Positions 34,627-43,012 of a stretch of 64,000 bases of DNA are shown one piece after another. The stretch is from Arcticibacterium sp964021845. GTDB lineage: Bacteria > Bacteroidota > Bacteroidia > Cytophagales > Spirosomataceae. Below the pieces are notes generated by a model that was not told the origin of the DNA, did no database searches, and was given only the letters and a program-made list of their open reading frames with translations. The stretch's first letter is position 1. Each line of letters opens with the position of its first letter. Position numbers and translations under genes: made by a program. The stretch is from NCBI RefSeq assembly GCF_964021845.1, contig NZ_CAXHZC010000001.1, positions 248,001-312,000 of the forward strand. The letters run 5' to 3'.

Positions 34627-35046
34627 ATGAAAAGCATACTAAGTTTAGTATTAGTCATTCTTTTAGCTGCTTGTGGTGGAAATAACATAAAACCAAAGGC
34701 TCTTGTAGGAGAATGGGAGAATGCCTACGAAAAGAGGAGGAAAGACGCAAAAGGGGAATGGTCTGACTGGACTACTGTGACTACCTATATTCTGCTGCCA
34801 TCTTTAGAGTTTACTAGTGACGGTGATATTTTATGGGGAGGACATACTCCAACTGGCTGCTGCACTTTCACAAAATACAAGGTAAATAAAAAGACCATAA
34901 AACTCAGTGTACCACCTGTAAATGCTAGCTGTGCAGCCGTAAATTGTGCTGCCTGCCATGAATGGACCATAGAGAAACTCTCTAATGACATTTTAGAATT
35001 AAACAGATGTGATGAGATTATAGAAAGGTATAAACGAGCAAACTAA
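34627..35046 (+). CDS. Cys-rich lipoprotein, lipocalin-like (tandem copy 2)
   Basis: A 139-residue lipoprotein (VILLAACGG, Cys16) homologous to the gene 14 bp upstream: ALVGEWENAYEKRRKDAKGEW, LPSLEFTSDGDILWGG, GCCTF, CAAVNCAACHEWTIE, LELNRCDE. It keeps the same cysteine spacing as copy 1, with a Pro/Val-rich insertion (SVPPVNAS). A tandem duplication with moderate divergence; the two are likely co-transcribed. Confidence 0.78.
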   Translation: MKSILSLVLVILLAACGGNNIKPKALVGEWENAYEKRRKDAKGEWSDWTTVTTYILLPSLEFTSDGDILWGGHTPTGCCTFTKYKVNKKTIKLSVPPVNASCAAVNCAACHEWTIEKLSNDILELNRCDEIIERYKRAN

Positions 35047-35185
35047 GATTCTTTAGTAGAAAGACATCAGAAATCGTAAGAAAAGTATCATAGCTTTATG
35101 TATCTGGGTTTAAGGCATTAGAATAAACTGAATTTTAGCAAAAGTCTGATTAATTTGCATGCATAAATATTCAACCCTTTCTAAA

Positions 35186-36109
35186 ATGAAAATCAAAATA
35201 TCATCTTTTCTTGCACTTGTTTTATTGGCATTTTGTGGTGTTTCAAATGCCCAAAGTTTACCAGAAGTACCTCTGACGGACGCTTGGCTTCAAGAAATTA
35301 AAAGCAAAGCTCCTAGTAAATTGACTTATCCAACTTCTGAGAAAAGGAAAGTCTTAGTTTTTTCATTGCATACTGGTTTTAAACACTGGGTCATTCCTCA
35401 TACAGAGGCTATGATTAGAATTTTGAGTGAAAAATCGGGTGGTTTTGAAATGACCTATACTAAAGACATTTTTGCTTTAGAAAAGAAAAACCTAAAGCAA
35501 TACGATGCCGTGGTGATGAATAACAACTGTAGCATTGGCGACCACCGTGATATGTTTTGGGATGTGCTGAAAAACGAAGCCGGTTTAGACTCAGCTGCTG
35601 CCATGAAAAAAGCACATAAAATGGAGAAAGACTTTATTAAATATGTGAAAAAAGGTGGTGGTATAATGGCTCTGCATGGCGGCATAGTGATGCAGAATAA
35701 GTCAATGGCTTTCAGCGAAATGATGGGAGGAAGTTTTGATTACCACCCAAAACAACAGACTATTGATGTTGAATTGGTAGATGCTGCTCACCCTTTAGTG
35801 GCAGCATTTAATGGCAAAGGTTTCTCGCATAAAGATGAGCCTTACGTTTTTAATAATGCGTATACCAAAAAGAACTTCAAACCACTTCTATATTTTGAAG
35901 CTTCTAAAATAGAAGGCTTAAGAAACCCAAATGGTGATGCCATTCGTTATGTTTCTTGGATTAAGAACCATGGAAAAGGACGTGTGTTTTACTCTTCACC
36001 ATCTCATAATGCCCAAAGTTTTACGCCAGAACTGTTGCAGTTTTTCTTAGATGGTTTGCAGTACACAGTGGGTGACGTAGATTGTGATGCTTCGCCAATG
36101 GGGAAGTAA
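35186..36109 (+). CDS. Exported ThuA-like (trehalose utilization) domain protein
   Basis: I prefer the ATG at 35186 (MKIKISSFLALVLLAFCGVSNAQ, a good signal peptide) over the ATG at 35159, which adds nine residues. The 307-residue product is a ThuA domain, a glutamine-amidotransferase-like fold: RKVLVFSLHTGFKHWVIPHTEAM, YDAVVMNNN, KKGGGIMALHGG, GGSFDYHPKQQ, HPLVAAFNGKGFSHKDEPYVF, GKGRVFYSSPSHN. ThuA proteins have been tied to 3-keto-disaccharide (ketotrehalose/ketosucrose) metabolism. Its context beside periplasmic dehydrogenase and DUF1080 genes fits that. Terminator follows. Confidence 0.88.
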   Translation: MKIKISSFLALVLLAFCGVSNAQSLPEVPLTDAWLQEIKSKAPSKLTYPTSEKRKVLVFSLHTGFKHWVIPHTEAMIRILSEKSGGFEMTYTKDIFALEKKNLKQYDAVVMNNNCSIGDHRDMFWDVLKNEAGLDSAAAMKKAHKMEKDFIKYVKKGGGIMALHGGIVMQNKSMAFSEMMGGSFDYHPKQQTIDVELVDAAHPLVAAFNGKGFSHKDEPYVFNNAYTKKNFKPLLYFEASKIEGLRNPNGDAIRYVSWIKNHGKGRVFYSSPSHNAQSFTPELLQFFLDGLQYTVGDVDCDASPMGK

Positions 36110-36132
36110 TAACAACGATAGATATAAACTAG

Positions 36133-36158
36133 AAAAGACCTCTTTCGGGAGGTCTTTT
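36133..36158. terminator. Bidirectional rho-independent terminator
   Basis: AAAAGACCTC and GAGGTCTTTT form a 10-bp stem with a TTTCGG loop and T residues on either strand, between the convergent thuA-like and FG-GAP genes. Confidence 0.9.
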
Positions 36159-36186
36159 GTTGTTTTAATATACTGACTTTGTTGTT

Positions 36187-37392
36187 CTACATATCATTTT
36201 CCAACAAGAAAACGCCATTCTTGTTAGAAATGATGATATCCATTTTTAAGTCATTATTCATGTCAGCCACGGCAATGTTTAACCCCGCACCAGAATCAAT
36301 GTCAATTAGGTGCTCTTTATAATAGGGTGCAGTATTGTAAGAAAAATCAAACCACATAAGTATAGCTGCATCAGTATCGCCGGGGTCTTTACCATTATGT
36401 GCTAGGTATCTTTTTCCAGTAATAAAGTCTTTTTTGTCGTCGCCATTGAGGTCAGCCATGACGGTAGCATGAGTTTGAGAAGTGGTTTCGCTCATTAAAT
36501 GTTTCCTAAAGTTGCCATCTTCTTGCTGCTCAAACCACCAAACGCCAAGGTTGTGTGCAGATGCGGTTATCACATCGTTTCTCCCATCTTTATTTACATC
36601 AAGAACCTGCATTTGAGAACAGTCATCGCCTAAGTTAACTAGATGAAAACGCCAGTCTCCAGATGATTTGTCTGCTTTTCCCTCAAACCAACCCTCTTTA
36701 ATCACAACGTCTTTTATGCCATCTCCATTAATATCTCCGTAGCCTAAACCATGTGCAAAGCTGTCTGTTCCAAACACATTTTCGGTTGTAAGAGCATGAC
36801 GTGTCCATGTGGTTTGACCAGGTATAGTAGGGGCTTGCAGCCAAATGACCTGATTGCTGCTAACGTCGCCACAGAGCAAGTCTATTCTGCCATCAGCATC
36901 TACATCTACAAAATTTGGAGACTCATTGCCTATCAGCATGTTATCTCCTATGCTATGCTTTAACCAATGACCAGTTCCATTCTTAGGGTTTTCAAACCAA
37001 TAAGCCGGAGTGCCAGGATGGTCAATGTTTACCACATCATCCCAACCGTCCAAATTTACATCTATGGTATATTTCAAAAATGATTTACTGAACTCTAACT
37101 GCGGGTCATAAGCTCTTGAAGGAGATATTTCATGTTTGGTCCAGTTTGGTGCTTCAAACCAGTAATAACCCGCCACTATATCTTTTAAACCATCATTGTT
37201 TAAGTCTGCTACGGCTACGCCTTCTGATAAAAAATCGTTGGTAACCACAGTTTTTATAAATGTATCTGGCGGTATTAATTCCGTTTGACAAGCCGATAGA
37301 AACATGCAAAAGAATATTATGCAAGTGTTTTTACATCTTCTTCCTATTATGGCATGGCAAAAGGCCTTGAAAGCAGTCTTATTCTTTAACAT
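36187..37392 (-). CDS. FG-GAP/VCBS repeat lipoprotein (tandem copy 1)
   Basis: A 401-residue protein with a long N-terminus and a lipobox (FLSACQTE, Cys near 34). The mature part is a predicted seven-bladed beta-propeller of FG-GAP/VCBS repeats with Ca2+-binding loops: DLNNDGLKDIVAGYYWFE, DVNLDGWDDVVNID, DVDADGRIDLLCGD, DINGDGIKDVVIKEGWFEG, DVNKDGRNDVITASAHNLG and others. It is clearly homologous to the next gene (37520), by eye well over half identical. Proteins of this type accompany PVC-style periplasmic dehydrogenases; no catalytic site is known. Confidence 0.87.
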   Translation of the reverse strand: MLKNKTAFKAFCHAIIGRRCKNTCIIFFCMFLSACQTELIPPDTFIKTVVTNDFLSEGVAVADLNNDGLKDIVAGYYWFEAPNWTKHEISPSRAYDPQLEFSKSFLKYTIDVNLDGWDDVVNIDHPGTPAYWFENPKNGTGHWLKHSIGDNMLIGNESPNFVDVDADGRIDLLCGDVSSNQVIWLQAPTIPGQTTWTRHALTTENVFGTDSFAHGLGYGDINGDGIKDVVIKEGWFEGKADKSSGDWRFHLVNLGDDCSQMQVLDVNKDGRNDVITASAHNLGVWWFEQQEDGNFRKHLMSETTSQTHATVMADLNGDDKKDFITGKRYLAHNGKDPGDTDAAILMWFDFSYNTAPYYKEHLIDIDSGAGLNIAVADMNNDLKMDIIISNKNGVFLLENDM

Positions 37393-37519
37393 AAAAAATC
37401 ACGTAGGTCGTCAGTTCATTTAGCCTAACGCTGGCCAAGAGGGTTTTGATTTATAGCATGACACCTTTTTCTTTAAAAGGATAAACTAAGCCAACTGATT
37501 TTTCAAAAAAAAACTGAGA

Positions 37520-38683
37520 TTACAACTTATTCTCTAATAAGAAAACCCCGTTTTTATTAGAAATGATTATATCAAGTTTCCCGTCTTTATTCATATCAAA
37601 CACATCTAGGTTTAGTCCTGCACCGGAGTCACTGTCAATCAAATGCTCTTTATAGTACGGTGCTTTTTCAGGCGTGAATTCAAAGAACATAATCAGCGGG
37701 GCGTCGTCATCGCCTGGGTCATTTCCATTATGAGCTAAGAAACGTTTGCCTGTTATATACTCTTCTTTTCCATCGCCATTTAAATCTGCCATGATGGAAG
37801 AGTGCGTTTGAGAAGTGGTTTCACTCATTAAATGTCTTTTGAAATTGATTTTCCCATTTTCTGAAATTTGCTCATACCACCAAACCCCTAATTTGTGAGC
37901 AGATGCCGTTACCACATCATTTTTGCCATCAGCGTTTACATCTAAAATTTGCATGTGAGAGCATGGCTCCCCTAAGTCCGCAGCGTGGAAAGTCCAATCG
38001 CCAGATGATTTATTTGGTTTTCCCTCATACCAGCCCGTTGTTATTACCACATCTTTTATGCCGTCGTGGTTTATGTCACCATAGCCTATTCCATGTGAGA
38101 ATCGGTCAGTTCCTGCTACATTTTCAGCACTGATGGCATGTTTTTTCCATTCTGTATCTCCTTTCTTTTGAGGGGCTTGCAGCCAAATAATTTGTTTCTT
38201 TTTAACATCAGAGCACAGGATGTCTTTTCTGCCATCTCCATCCATATCTATAAATCCTGGTGATTCGTTTCCTATGCCTACCGAGTCGGCTATAATGTGT
38301 TTTTTCCAAGCTCCTTTTTTGTTCTTAGGGTTTTCAAACCAATACCCAGGAGTACCAGGGTAATCAATATTTACCACATCATCCCAGCCATCTTGATTTA
38401 CATCTAAAGCATAGTTCAAAAAAGACTTGCTGTATTCTTTTCTAGGGTCAAAGGGTCTTGCAGGAGACATTTCATGGCGAACCCATTTAGGAGCCTCAAA
38501 CCAGTAATAGCCCGCAATTATATCTGTCTTTCCGTCTTTATTAAGGTCTGCTACGGCTACACCTTCAGATAGAAATTCTCTTGAAAGTACTGTTTTTTCA
38601 AATCCGTTTGTTTGTGCACAAGAAAGGGTAGATGCCAGCATTGAAGTGGCTATGCCGCATATAATTAGGCTTTTAGGTATCAT
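37520..38683 (-). CDS. FG-GAP/VCBS repeat exported protein (tandem copy 2)
   Basis: A 387-residue protein with signal peptide MIPKSLIICGIATSMLASTLSC (lipobox-like LSC) and the same blade series as the gene downstream: DLNKDGKTDIIAGYYWFEAP, DMDGDGRKDILCSD, DINHDGIKDVVITTGWYEG, DLNGDGKEEYITGKRFLAHNG, DMNKDGKLDIIISNKNGVFLLEN. It is 127 bp upstream of copy 1 and read in the same direction, so the pair is a recent tandem duplication. The role is unknown; a binding or scaffold function for carbohydrate or dehydrogenase partners is possible. Confidence 0.87.
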   Translation of the reverse strand: MIPKSLIICGIATSMLASTLSCAQTNGFEKTVLSREFLSEGVAVADLNKDGKTDIIAGYYWFEAPKWVRHEMSPARPFDPRKEYSKSFLNYALDVNQDGWDDVVNIDYPGTPGYWFENPKNKKGAWKKHIIADSVGIGNESPGFIDMDGDGRKDILCSDVKKKQIIWLQAPQKKGDTEWKKHAISAENVAGTDRFSHGIGYGDINHDGIKDVVITTGWYEGKPNKSSGDWTFHAADLGEPCSHMQILDVNADGKNDVVTASAHKLGVWWYEQISENGKINFKRHLMSETTSQTHSSIMADLNGDGKEEYITGKRFLAHNGNDPGDDDAPLIMFFEFTPEKAPYYKEHLIDSDSGAGLNLDVFDMNKDGKLDIIISNKNGVFLLENKL

Positions 38684-38918
38684 TTTAATAAGGGTTGAAT
38701 TATAGAAAGACTAATGTAATTTAATTTTCATACTTAACTGTCCTATATTTTCCAAAGTACTTAAAACATCGACCTAGTGCCTTGCTTTCTGTAGGCAATC
38801 GTTTGCACTTGCCTGTATCATGTTGTTTTTTAACTATTTAGTAGATTTTTGGAATGTTAAGGCCTTACTTTTCTTTTCCTATGGCTTTGAACCATTAAAA
38901 CCTATGCACCAATAGTTT

Positions 38919-38926
38919 TATCTTTG
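38919..38926 (+). promoter_or_regulatory. Possible -7 promoter element (TATCTTTG) of the cytochrome-dehydrogenase gene
   Basis: TATCTTTG fits TAnnTTTG and ends 36 bases before the ATG at 38963. The nearest upstream TTG is about 29 bases away, which is longer than the usual spacing. Confidence 0.4.
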
Positions 38927-38962
38927 ATTTAAATTAAATGCTTTAGCAAATACCCTCTTACA

Positions 38963-41599
38963 ATGTTTAAAAACTATTTAGCCCTTTTTAGCCTTTTGGC
39001 TTTGTTCTCCTGTTCAAAAAATCAAACTGCTGATGTACAGGAACTGACCGAATATTTCACACCAGCCAGTTTTGACCCTAATACTTTTGAGCCTGATAGC
39101 ACGGCTTTGGTGATGGAAAATATAGCAGGACCAGATGTGGTTCCTAGCCCAGCCTGTTTAGCGGTGCTGCCTACAGGTGAAGTTTTTGTGGGTGTTGATA
39201 TGATGGGTTCTTTAGGAAAAGAGCCAGGAAAAGGAAGTATCGTAAAACTAATTGATGCTGACAACGACGGCACTTACGAGCAGCATATAGAATTTGCGAA
39301 AGCAGATAACCCAAGAGGTATTATGGCCGTGGGAGATGAGGTTTTCGTACTTCATACTGTTTTTGACGAAACTACTGGAGAAGCCGCTAGAATGGATTTA
39401 GTAGTTTTTGAAGATAAAGACCAAGATGGCGTAGCCGATGGCCCATCAAAACCTCTCATAAAAAATATTTGTTCGCCAGAATCATTAAGAAGCAGAGGAA
39501 CAGACCATGCTACCAACGGAATTCGAATGGGAATTGACGGTTGGATTTATGTGGCAGTTGGCGATTTTGGTTTCTACCAAGCAGAAGATGCTACGGGTAA
39601 AAAAATGACCATGCTTGGTGGTGGAATAGTGCGTGTAAGACCTGACGGTACAGAAATGGAGGTTTACGCTCACGGAACACGTAATATTTATGATGTGGCT
39701 ATTGACCCATTTATGAATATTTATACCCGAGGAAATACTAACGATGGCGGTGGCTGGAACATTCGTTTTATTCACTACCTGCAAAGTGCCGAATTTGGTT
39801 ATCCTACCTTATTCAAAAACTTTACAGACGAGATTATTCCTGCTCTTAAAGATTTAGGAGGAGGGTCTGGTACAGGAAGTTATTTTATGGATGATGACCG
39901 GTGGCCAGCAGAATATAATCATGTGCCAATGATGGCAGACTGGGGTAAAAGCCAGCTTTACATTCACAGAGTTACTATGGATGGCCCAACTTTCACACAG
40001 GCCGACGAAGAGTTTATTAAGCTTTCGCAAATTTCTGATGTAGACGTGGATGGCTCAGGAAGAATGTTTTTAGCCGCATGGGACGGAGCAGGTTATAAGG
40101 GGAATCCTGATATTGGATATGTAGTAAAAGTAGTTCCTAAAGATTGGCAATATGAAGCTTTCCCAGATTTGAAAGCTGCTTCTGTAGCAGAGTTGGCGGA
40201 GCTGTTAAAAGCAGGAAACTCCGTAACGCGTTTTCATGCTCAGCAGGCTTTATTAAAAAGACCACTTGCTGAGGCAGCCGCAGCTGCTTTAAAAGTAGCA
40301 ATTGATAAAACGTTATCCTTACAAGTACGTGTGGCAGGACTTTATACTTATGCTCAGGCTGCTTGTGGTGACGGTGTAGCAGAATTATTGAAATTAAGTG
40401 AGGAAGATAAGATGCGTGAGTTTGCTTTACGTGCTTTGGCAGATAGAAAAACCTGTTTGGATGCTGTGCCAGTCAAACCATTTATAGACGCGGTGGAAGA
40501 CGCAAATCCTCGTGTAAAAGCTACTGCAATTATAGCCTTGGGTAGATTAGGAAAGGAAGAAGCAGCTGAAACCTTATTAGAAATTCAGGTGCCAGCATCT
40601 GCTAAAATACCAGAAACAGGTACGGAAGGGCCACATGCTACACCAAATTCGGAGATTGTGCTGCCTCATTTAGCAGTACGAACTTTGGTGAATCTAAATG
40701 CCGTTGATGAAACTTTGGAAGCTCTTGATAGCAATCCGAAACTAGCTTTATGGGCTTTGAAATACATGCATGACACCAAAGTTGTAGATGGTTTAATTGC
40801 CGCTTATGATGATGCGGAAGATAAAGAGGCCGTGTTAAGCACGCTTGCCAGACTTTATAATATTGAAGCTCCTTATGACGGAAGCTGGTGGTGGAGTACC
40901 AGACCAGATACGCACGGGCCATATTATAAAGGCATTACTTGGGAAGGTTCAGAGGCTATAGAAGCCTTCTTATTAAAAGAAATGGAAGCCGCTGGTGAAT
41001 CAAAAGCAGATTTCTATGCTTGGTTAAACGACCGCAACAGAATGGGCATAGCTGCCTTAGGAACGGCTGTGGTAGAAGAAGCAGAAGAAGTAGTAAACAA
41101 AGTAGATTTTAACGCTATCAAAAACAAGAAAGGCCAAGTAGGAGAGGCATCAATAGAAGATGTGATACTGGCCATGGGAGAGATTAAAGGTGACGCGTCA
41201 AAAGGGAAAGCATTATTCTTAAGCCAAGGCTGTATAGCTTGCCACAGTGTAGAAAAAGGACAAGTGATGAAAGGACCGTTTATGGGGCAGATAGGCTCTA
41301 TCATGAATCGTGACCAGATTACAGAGTCCATCTTAAAACCAAATGCGTCTATTTCGCAGGGTTTTGCATCTTTCATGATTGAAACTAAAGATGGCGGCTC
41401 TTATATGGGTTTTGTAACGGCAGAATCTGCTGATGAGTTAACCATTAGAGATATAGCCGGAAATGCTACCAAAGTAGCTAAAGACAATATCAAAAGTCGT
41501 GAAGAAATGGAAAATTCCATGATGCCAGCTGGCTTAGCGAACTCCCTTTCTTATGAAGAATTAGCTTCTTTAGTGACTTACCTTCAGGGGAATAAGTAG
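38963..41599 (+). CDS. PVC-type periplasmic dehydrogenase with HEAT repeats and C-terminal cytochrome c
   Basis: An 878-residue lipoprotein (LFSCSKN, Cys16). Residues about 50-400 form a glucose/sorbosone-dehydrogenase-like beta-propeller (AVLPTGEVFVGVDMMGS, GTDHATNGIRMGIDGWIYVAVGD, GGGIVRVRPDGTEMEVYAHGTRN, LAAWDGAGYKGNPDIGYV). Helical HEAT-like repeats follow (about 405-560), and a class I cytochrome c closes the protein, with heme motif CIACH (Cys757, Cys760, His761) and a probable axial methionine in MMPAG. It probably oxidises a sugar or alcohol in the periplasm and passes electrons to the heme. It diverges from the FG-GAP pair; compare the cupredoxin version at 43013. Confidence 0.9.
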   Translation: MFKNYLALFSLLALFSCSKNQTADVQELTEYFTPASFDPNTFEPDSTALVMENIAGPDVVPSPACLAVLPTGEVFVGVDMMGSLGKEPGKGSIVKLIDADNDGTYEQHIEFAKADNPRGIMAVGDEVFVLHTVFDETTGEAARMDLVVFEDKDQDGVADGPSKPLIKNICSPESLRSRGTDHATNGIRMGIDGWIYVAVGDFGFYQAEDATGKKMTMLGGGIVRVRPDGTEMEVYAHGTRNIYDVAIDPFMNIYTRGNTNDGGGWNIRFIHYLQSAEFGYPTLFKNFTDEIIPALKDLGGGSGTGSYFMDDDRWPAEYNHVPMMADWGKSQLYIHRVTMDGPTFTQADEEFIKLSQISDVDVDGSGRMFLAAWDGAGYKGNPDIGYVVKVVPKDWQYEAFPDLKAASVAELAELLKAGNSVTRFHAQQALLKRPLAEAAAAALKVAIDKTLSLQVRVAGLYTYAQAACGDGVAELLKLSEEDKMREFALRALADRKTCLDAVPVKPFIDAVEDANPRVKATAIIALGRLGKEEAAETLLEIQVPASAKIPETGTEGPHATPNSEIVLPHLAVRTLVNLNAVDETLEALDSNPKLALWALKYMHDTKVVDGLIAAYDDAEDKEAVLSTLARLYNIEAPYDGSWWWSTRPDTHGPYYKGITWEGSEAIEAFLLKEMEAAGESKADFYAWLNDRNRMGIAALGTAVVEEAEEVVNKVDFNAIKNKKGQVGEASIEDVILAMGEIKGDASKGKALFLSQGCIACHSVEKGQVMKGPFMGQIGSIMNRDQITESILKPNASISQGFASFMIETKDGGSYMGFVTAESADELTIRDIAGNATKVAKDNIKSREEMENSMMPAGLANSLSYEELASLVTYLQGNK

Positions 41600-41626
41600 A
41601 AGAGCTGAGCTCTGAAGTTTTTAATT

Positions 41627-41657
41627 GAGCCTCTGATTAATTTCAGAGGCTTTTTTG
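41627..41657 (+). terminator. Rho-independent terminator
   Basis: GCCTCTG and CAGAGGC form a 7-bp stem followed by six T, after the cytochrome-dehydrogenase gene. Confidence 0.87.
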
Positions 41658-41718
41658 TTTGTTGGTAAGCAGATTCGCCGAGAATAGTCTTAACCTCTGA
41701 TTTTTTTGATTATTGGAT

Positions 41719-42132
41719 TTACCTGATTTTTCGTTGTGCCGCTTGTTTGAATTTGGAATTGATTAGTCTTTTGAATTCTAAACTTTTTGTACCAAAGTTT
41801 AATGAAAGACCAACTTCCAAAACATAGGCTTCTAAATAGTTTATGGCTTGAGCTAAGTGAACGTCTTCTGTTTTAGTTACAGCTTTAAGTTCAACAGAAA
41901 TGACATCTTCCACTAAGAAGTCCACTCGCCTAGTTCCAATATGTTGTTGTTTGTAGAAAATAGGCATTTCATGTTCTCGGCTAAAACGGATGCCATTATC
42001 CGCAAATTCTATTTGTAAAGCTCTTTGGTAAATCACTTCTTGAAAACCATTTCCCAAGGCACTATGAACACTCATGGCACAGCCAATAATCTTAGATGTT
42101 AAATCAGAATATTTATATTTCTCGTTAATCAT
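41719..42132 (-). CDS. GxxExxY family protein
   Basis: A 137-residue protein with the family motif in LGNGFQEVIYQRALQIEF (Gly-x-x-Glu-x-x-Tyr) and the conserved VDFLVEDVISVELKAV and QAINYLEAYVLEVGLSLNFG blocks. It has a PD-(D/E)xK nuclease-like fold with the Asp and ExK positions (VDF, VELKA) intact. The family is often seen near polysaccharide genes or in mobile regions; no activity is settled to my knowledge. Codirectional with the deacetylase, 39 bp after its stop. Confidence 0.92.
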   Translation of the reverse strand: MINEKYKYSDLTSKIIGCAMSVHSALGNGFQEVIYQRALQIEFADNGIRFSREHEMPIFYKQQHIGTRRVDFLVEDVISVELKAVTKTEDVHLAQAINYLEAYVLEVGLSLNFGTKSLEFKRLINSKFKQAAQRKIR

Positions 42133-42171
42133 TTAATCAACTTAATCATAGTGCAGACAGTTGCTTCCCAA

Positions 42172-42966
42172 TCACTCCAACTCCCTATTCCCCCTAACAT
42201 ACTCCGTAATCTCACCTACAGGTGCTACCCATATTTCAGGAGTTTCGTTGAGGTATTGTAGGAGCTTTTCTAGGGTTTTGGTTCTTGTGGTTTGAGGGCC
42301 GTCTTTGTTGATTTCGTGACCTGCTAGTACCAACCAAAGTCCATCCATTCTGGCGGTTTCTATCAAGGCTAGTATCTCCTTAAAACTTTTTCCGTCCATT
42401 TCTACACCTGTTAGTTGAGCTAGGTCGCAAAAGGCTGGGTCGTTTGCTACTTCATCAAGCCATGTTCTGCCGGATTCGAAATTTCTCGAGATAATGGGTA
42501 CATAGCTTTCTGTTTCTGTTCCACGATTTATAAATGTTTGACCACAAGGGTATGCGAATTGCGTGGGTGTAACGCCTAACATTTGAAACAGTTTTTCATT
42601 GGCAGCTTCTAGTTCTAATTCCATTTTTTCTTCACTATAACCTTCTAAGGCATTTTTACGTGCCCATAAGAAATTACCAGAACAAGGATGGTTATAACTA
42701 TGGTTTCCTATTTCGTGACCGTCTTTAACTGCTTGTTTCCAGCCGCCTAATTCATCATATACAGGGCCAGGCAAAACATAGAACGTGGCTTTGGTGTCGT
42801 ACTCATTTAAAATAGCCGTTCCTATTTGCACTTGGCTTGGTCTGGCATCATCCCAAGTAAGGCTAATTGCCATTTGTTTTCCTTCAGGCCATTTAAAGTC
42901 TTGCTCTTGTGCAAGAACATTTAAACTTAAAGAACAAAGAAATAGAATGATAAGGCTTTTTGACAT
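42172..42966 (-). CDS. Exported polysaccharide deacetylase (CE4-like)
   Basis: A 264-residue protein with a signal peptide (SLNVLAQ). NodB homology motifs are present: motif 1 SLTWDDARPSQ (two Asp), motif 2 HEIGNHSYNHP (the metal-binding HxxxH), and a PCG motif in FAYPCGQTF. It probably removes N- or O-acetyl groups from a glycan with a divalent metal. It is downstream of the cupredoxin dehydrogenase in the same direction with a 46-bp gap holding a perfect inverted repeat. Confidence 0.88.
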   Translation of the reverse strand: MSKSLIILFLCSLSLNVLAQEQDFKWPEGKQMAISLTWDDARPSQVQIGTAILNEYDTKATFYVLPGPVYDELGGWKQAVKDGHEIGNHSYNHPCSGNFLWARKNALEGYSEEKMELELEAANEKLFQMLGVTPTQFAYPCGQTFINRGTETESYVPIISRNFESGRTWLDEVANDPAFCDLAQLTGVEMDGKSFKEILALIETARMDGLWLVLAGHEINKDGPQTTRTKTLEKLLQYLNETPEIWVAPVGEITEYVRGNRELE

Positions 42967-42986
42967 TTTGTAATTGGTTTAGAGTA

Positions 42987-43004
42987 TGGCTAACAAGTTA
43001 GCCA
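42987..43004. promoter_or_regulatory. Perfect inverted repeat TGGCTAAC-AA-GTTAGCCA between two minus-strand genes
   Basis: Eight-bp perfect arms with a 2-bp centre fill most of the 46-bp gap between the cupredoxin dehydrogenase (stop 43013) and the deacetylase (start 42966). There is no T-run on the minus strand, so an operator or an RNA processing hairpin is likelier than a terminator in that direction. Confidence 0.45.
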
Positions 43005-43012
43005 GTTTTTAT

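Noticed and set aside
35159..35185. Upstream ATG of the ThuA gene
   Set aside because: It adds nine polar residues ahead of a standard signal peptide; the ATG at 35186 fits better, though neither is proven.
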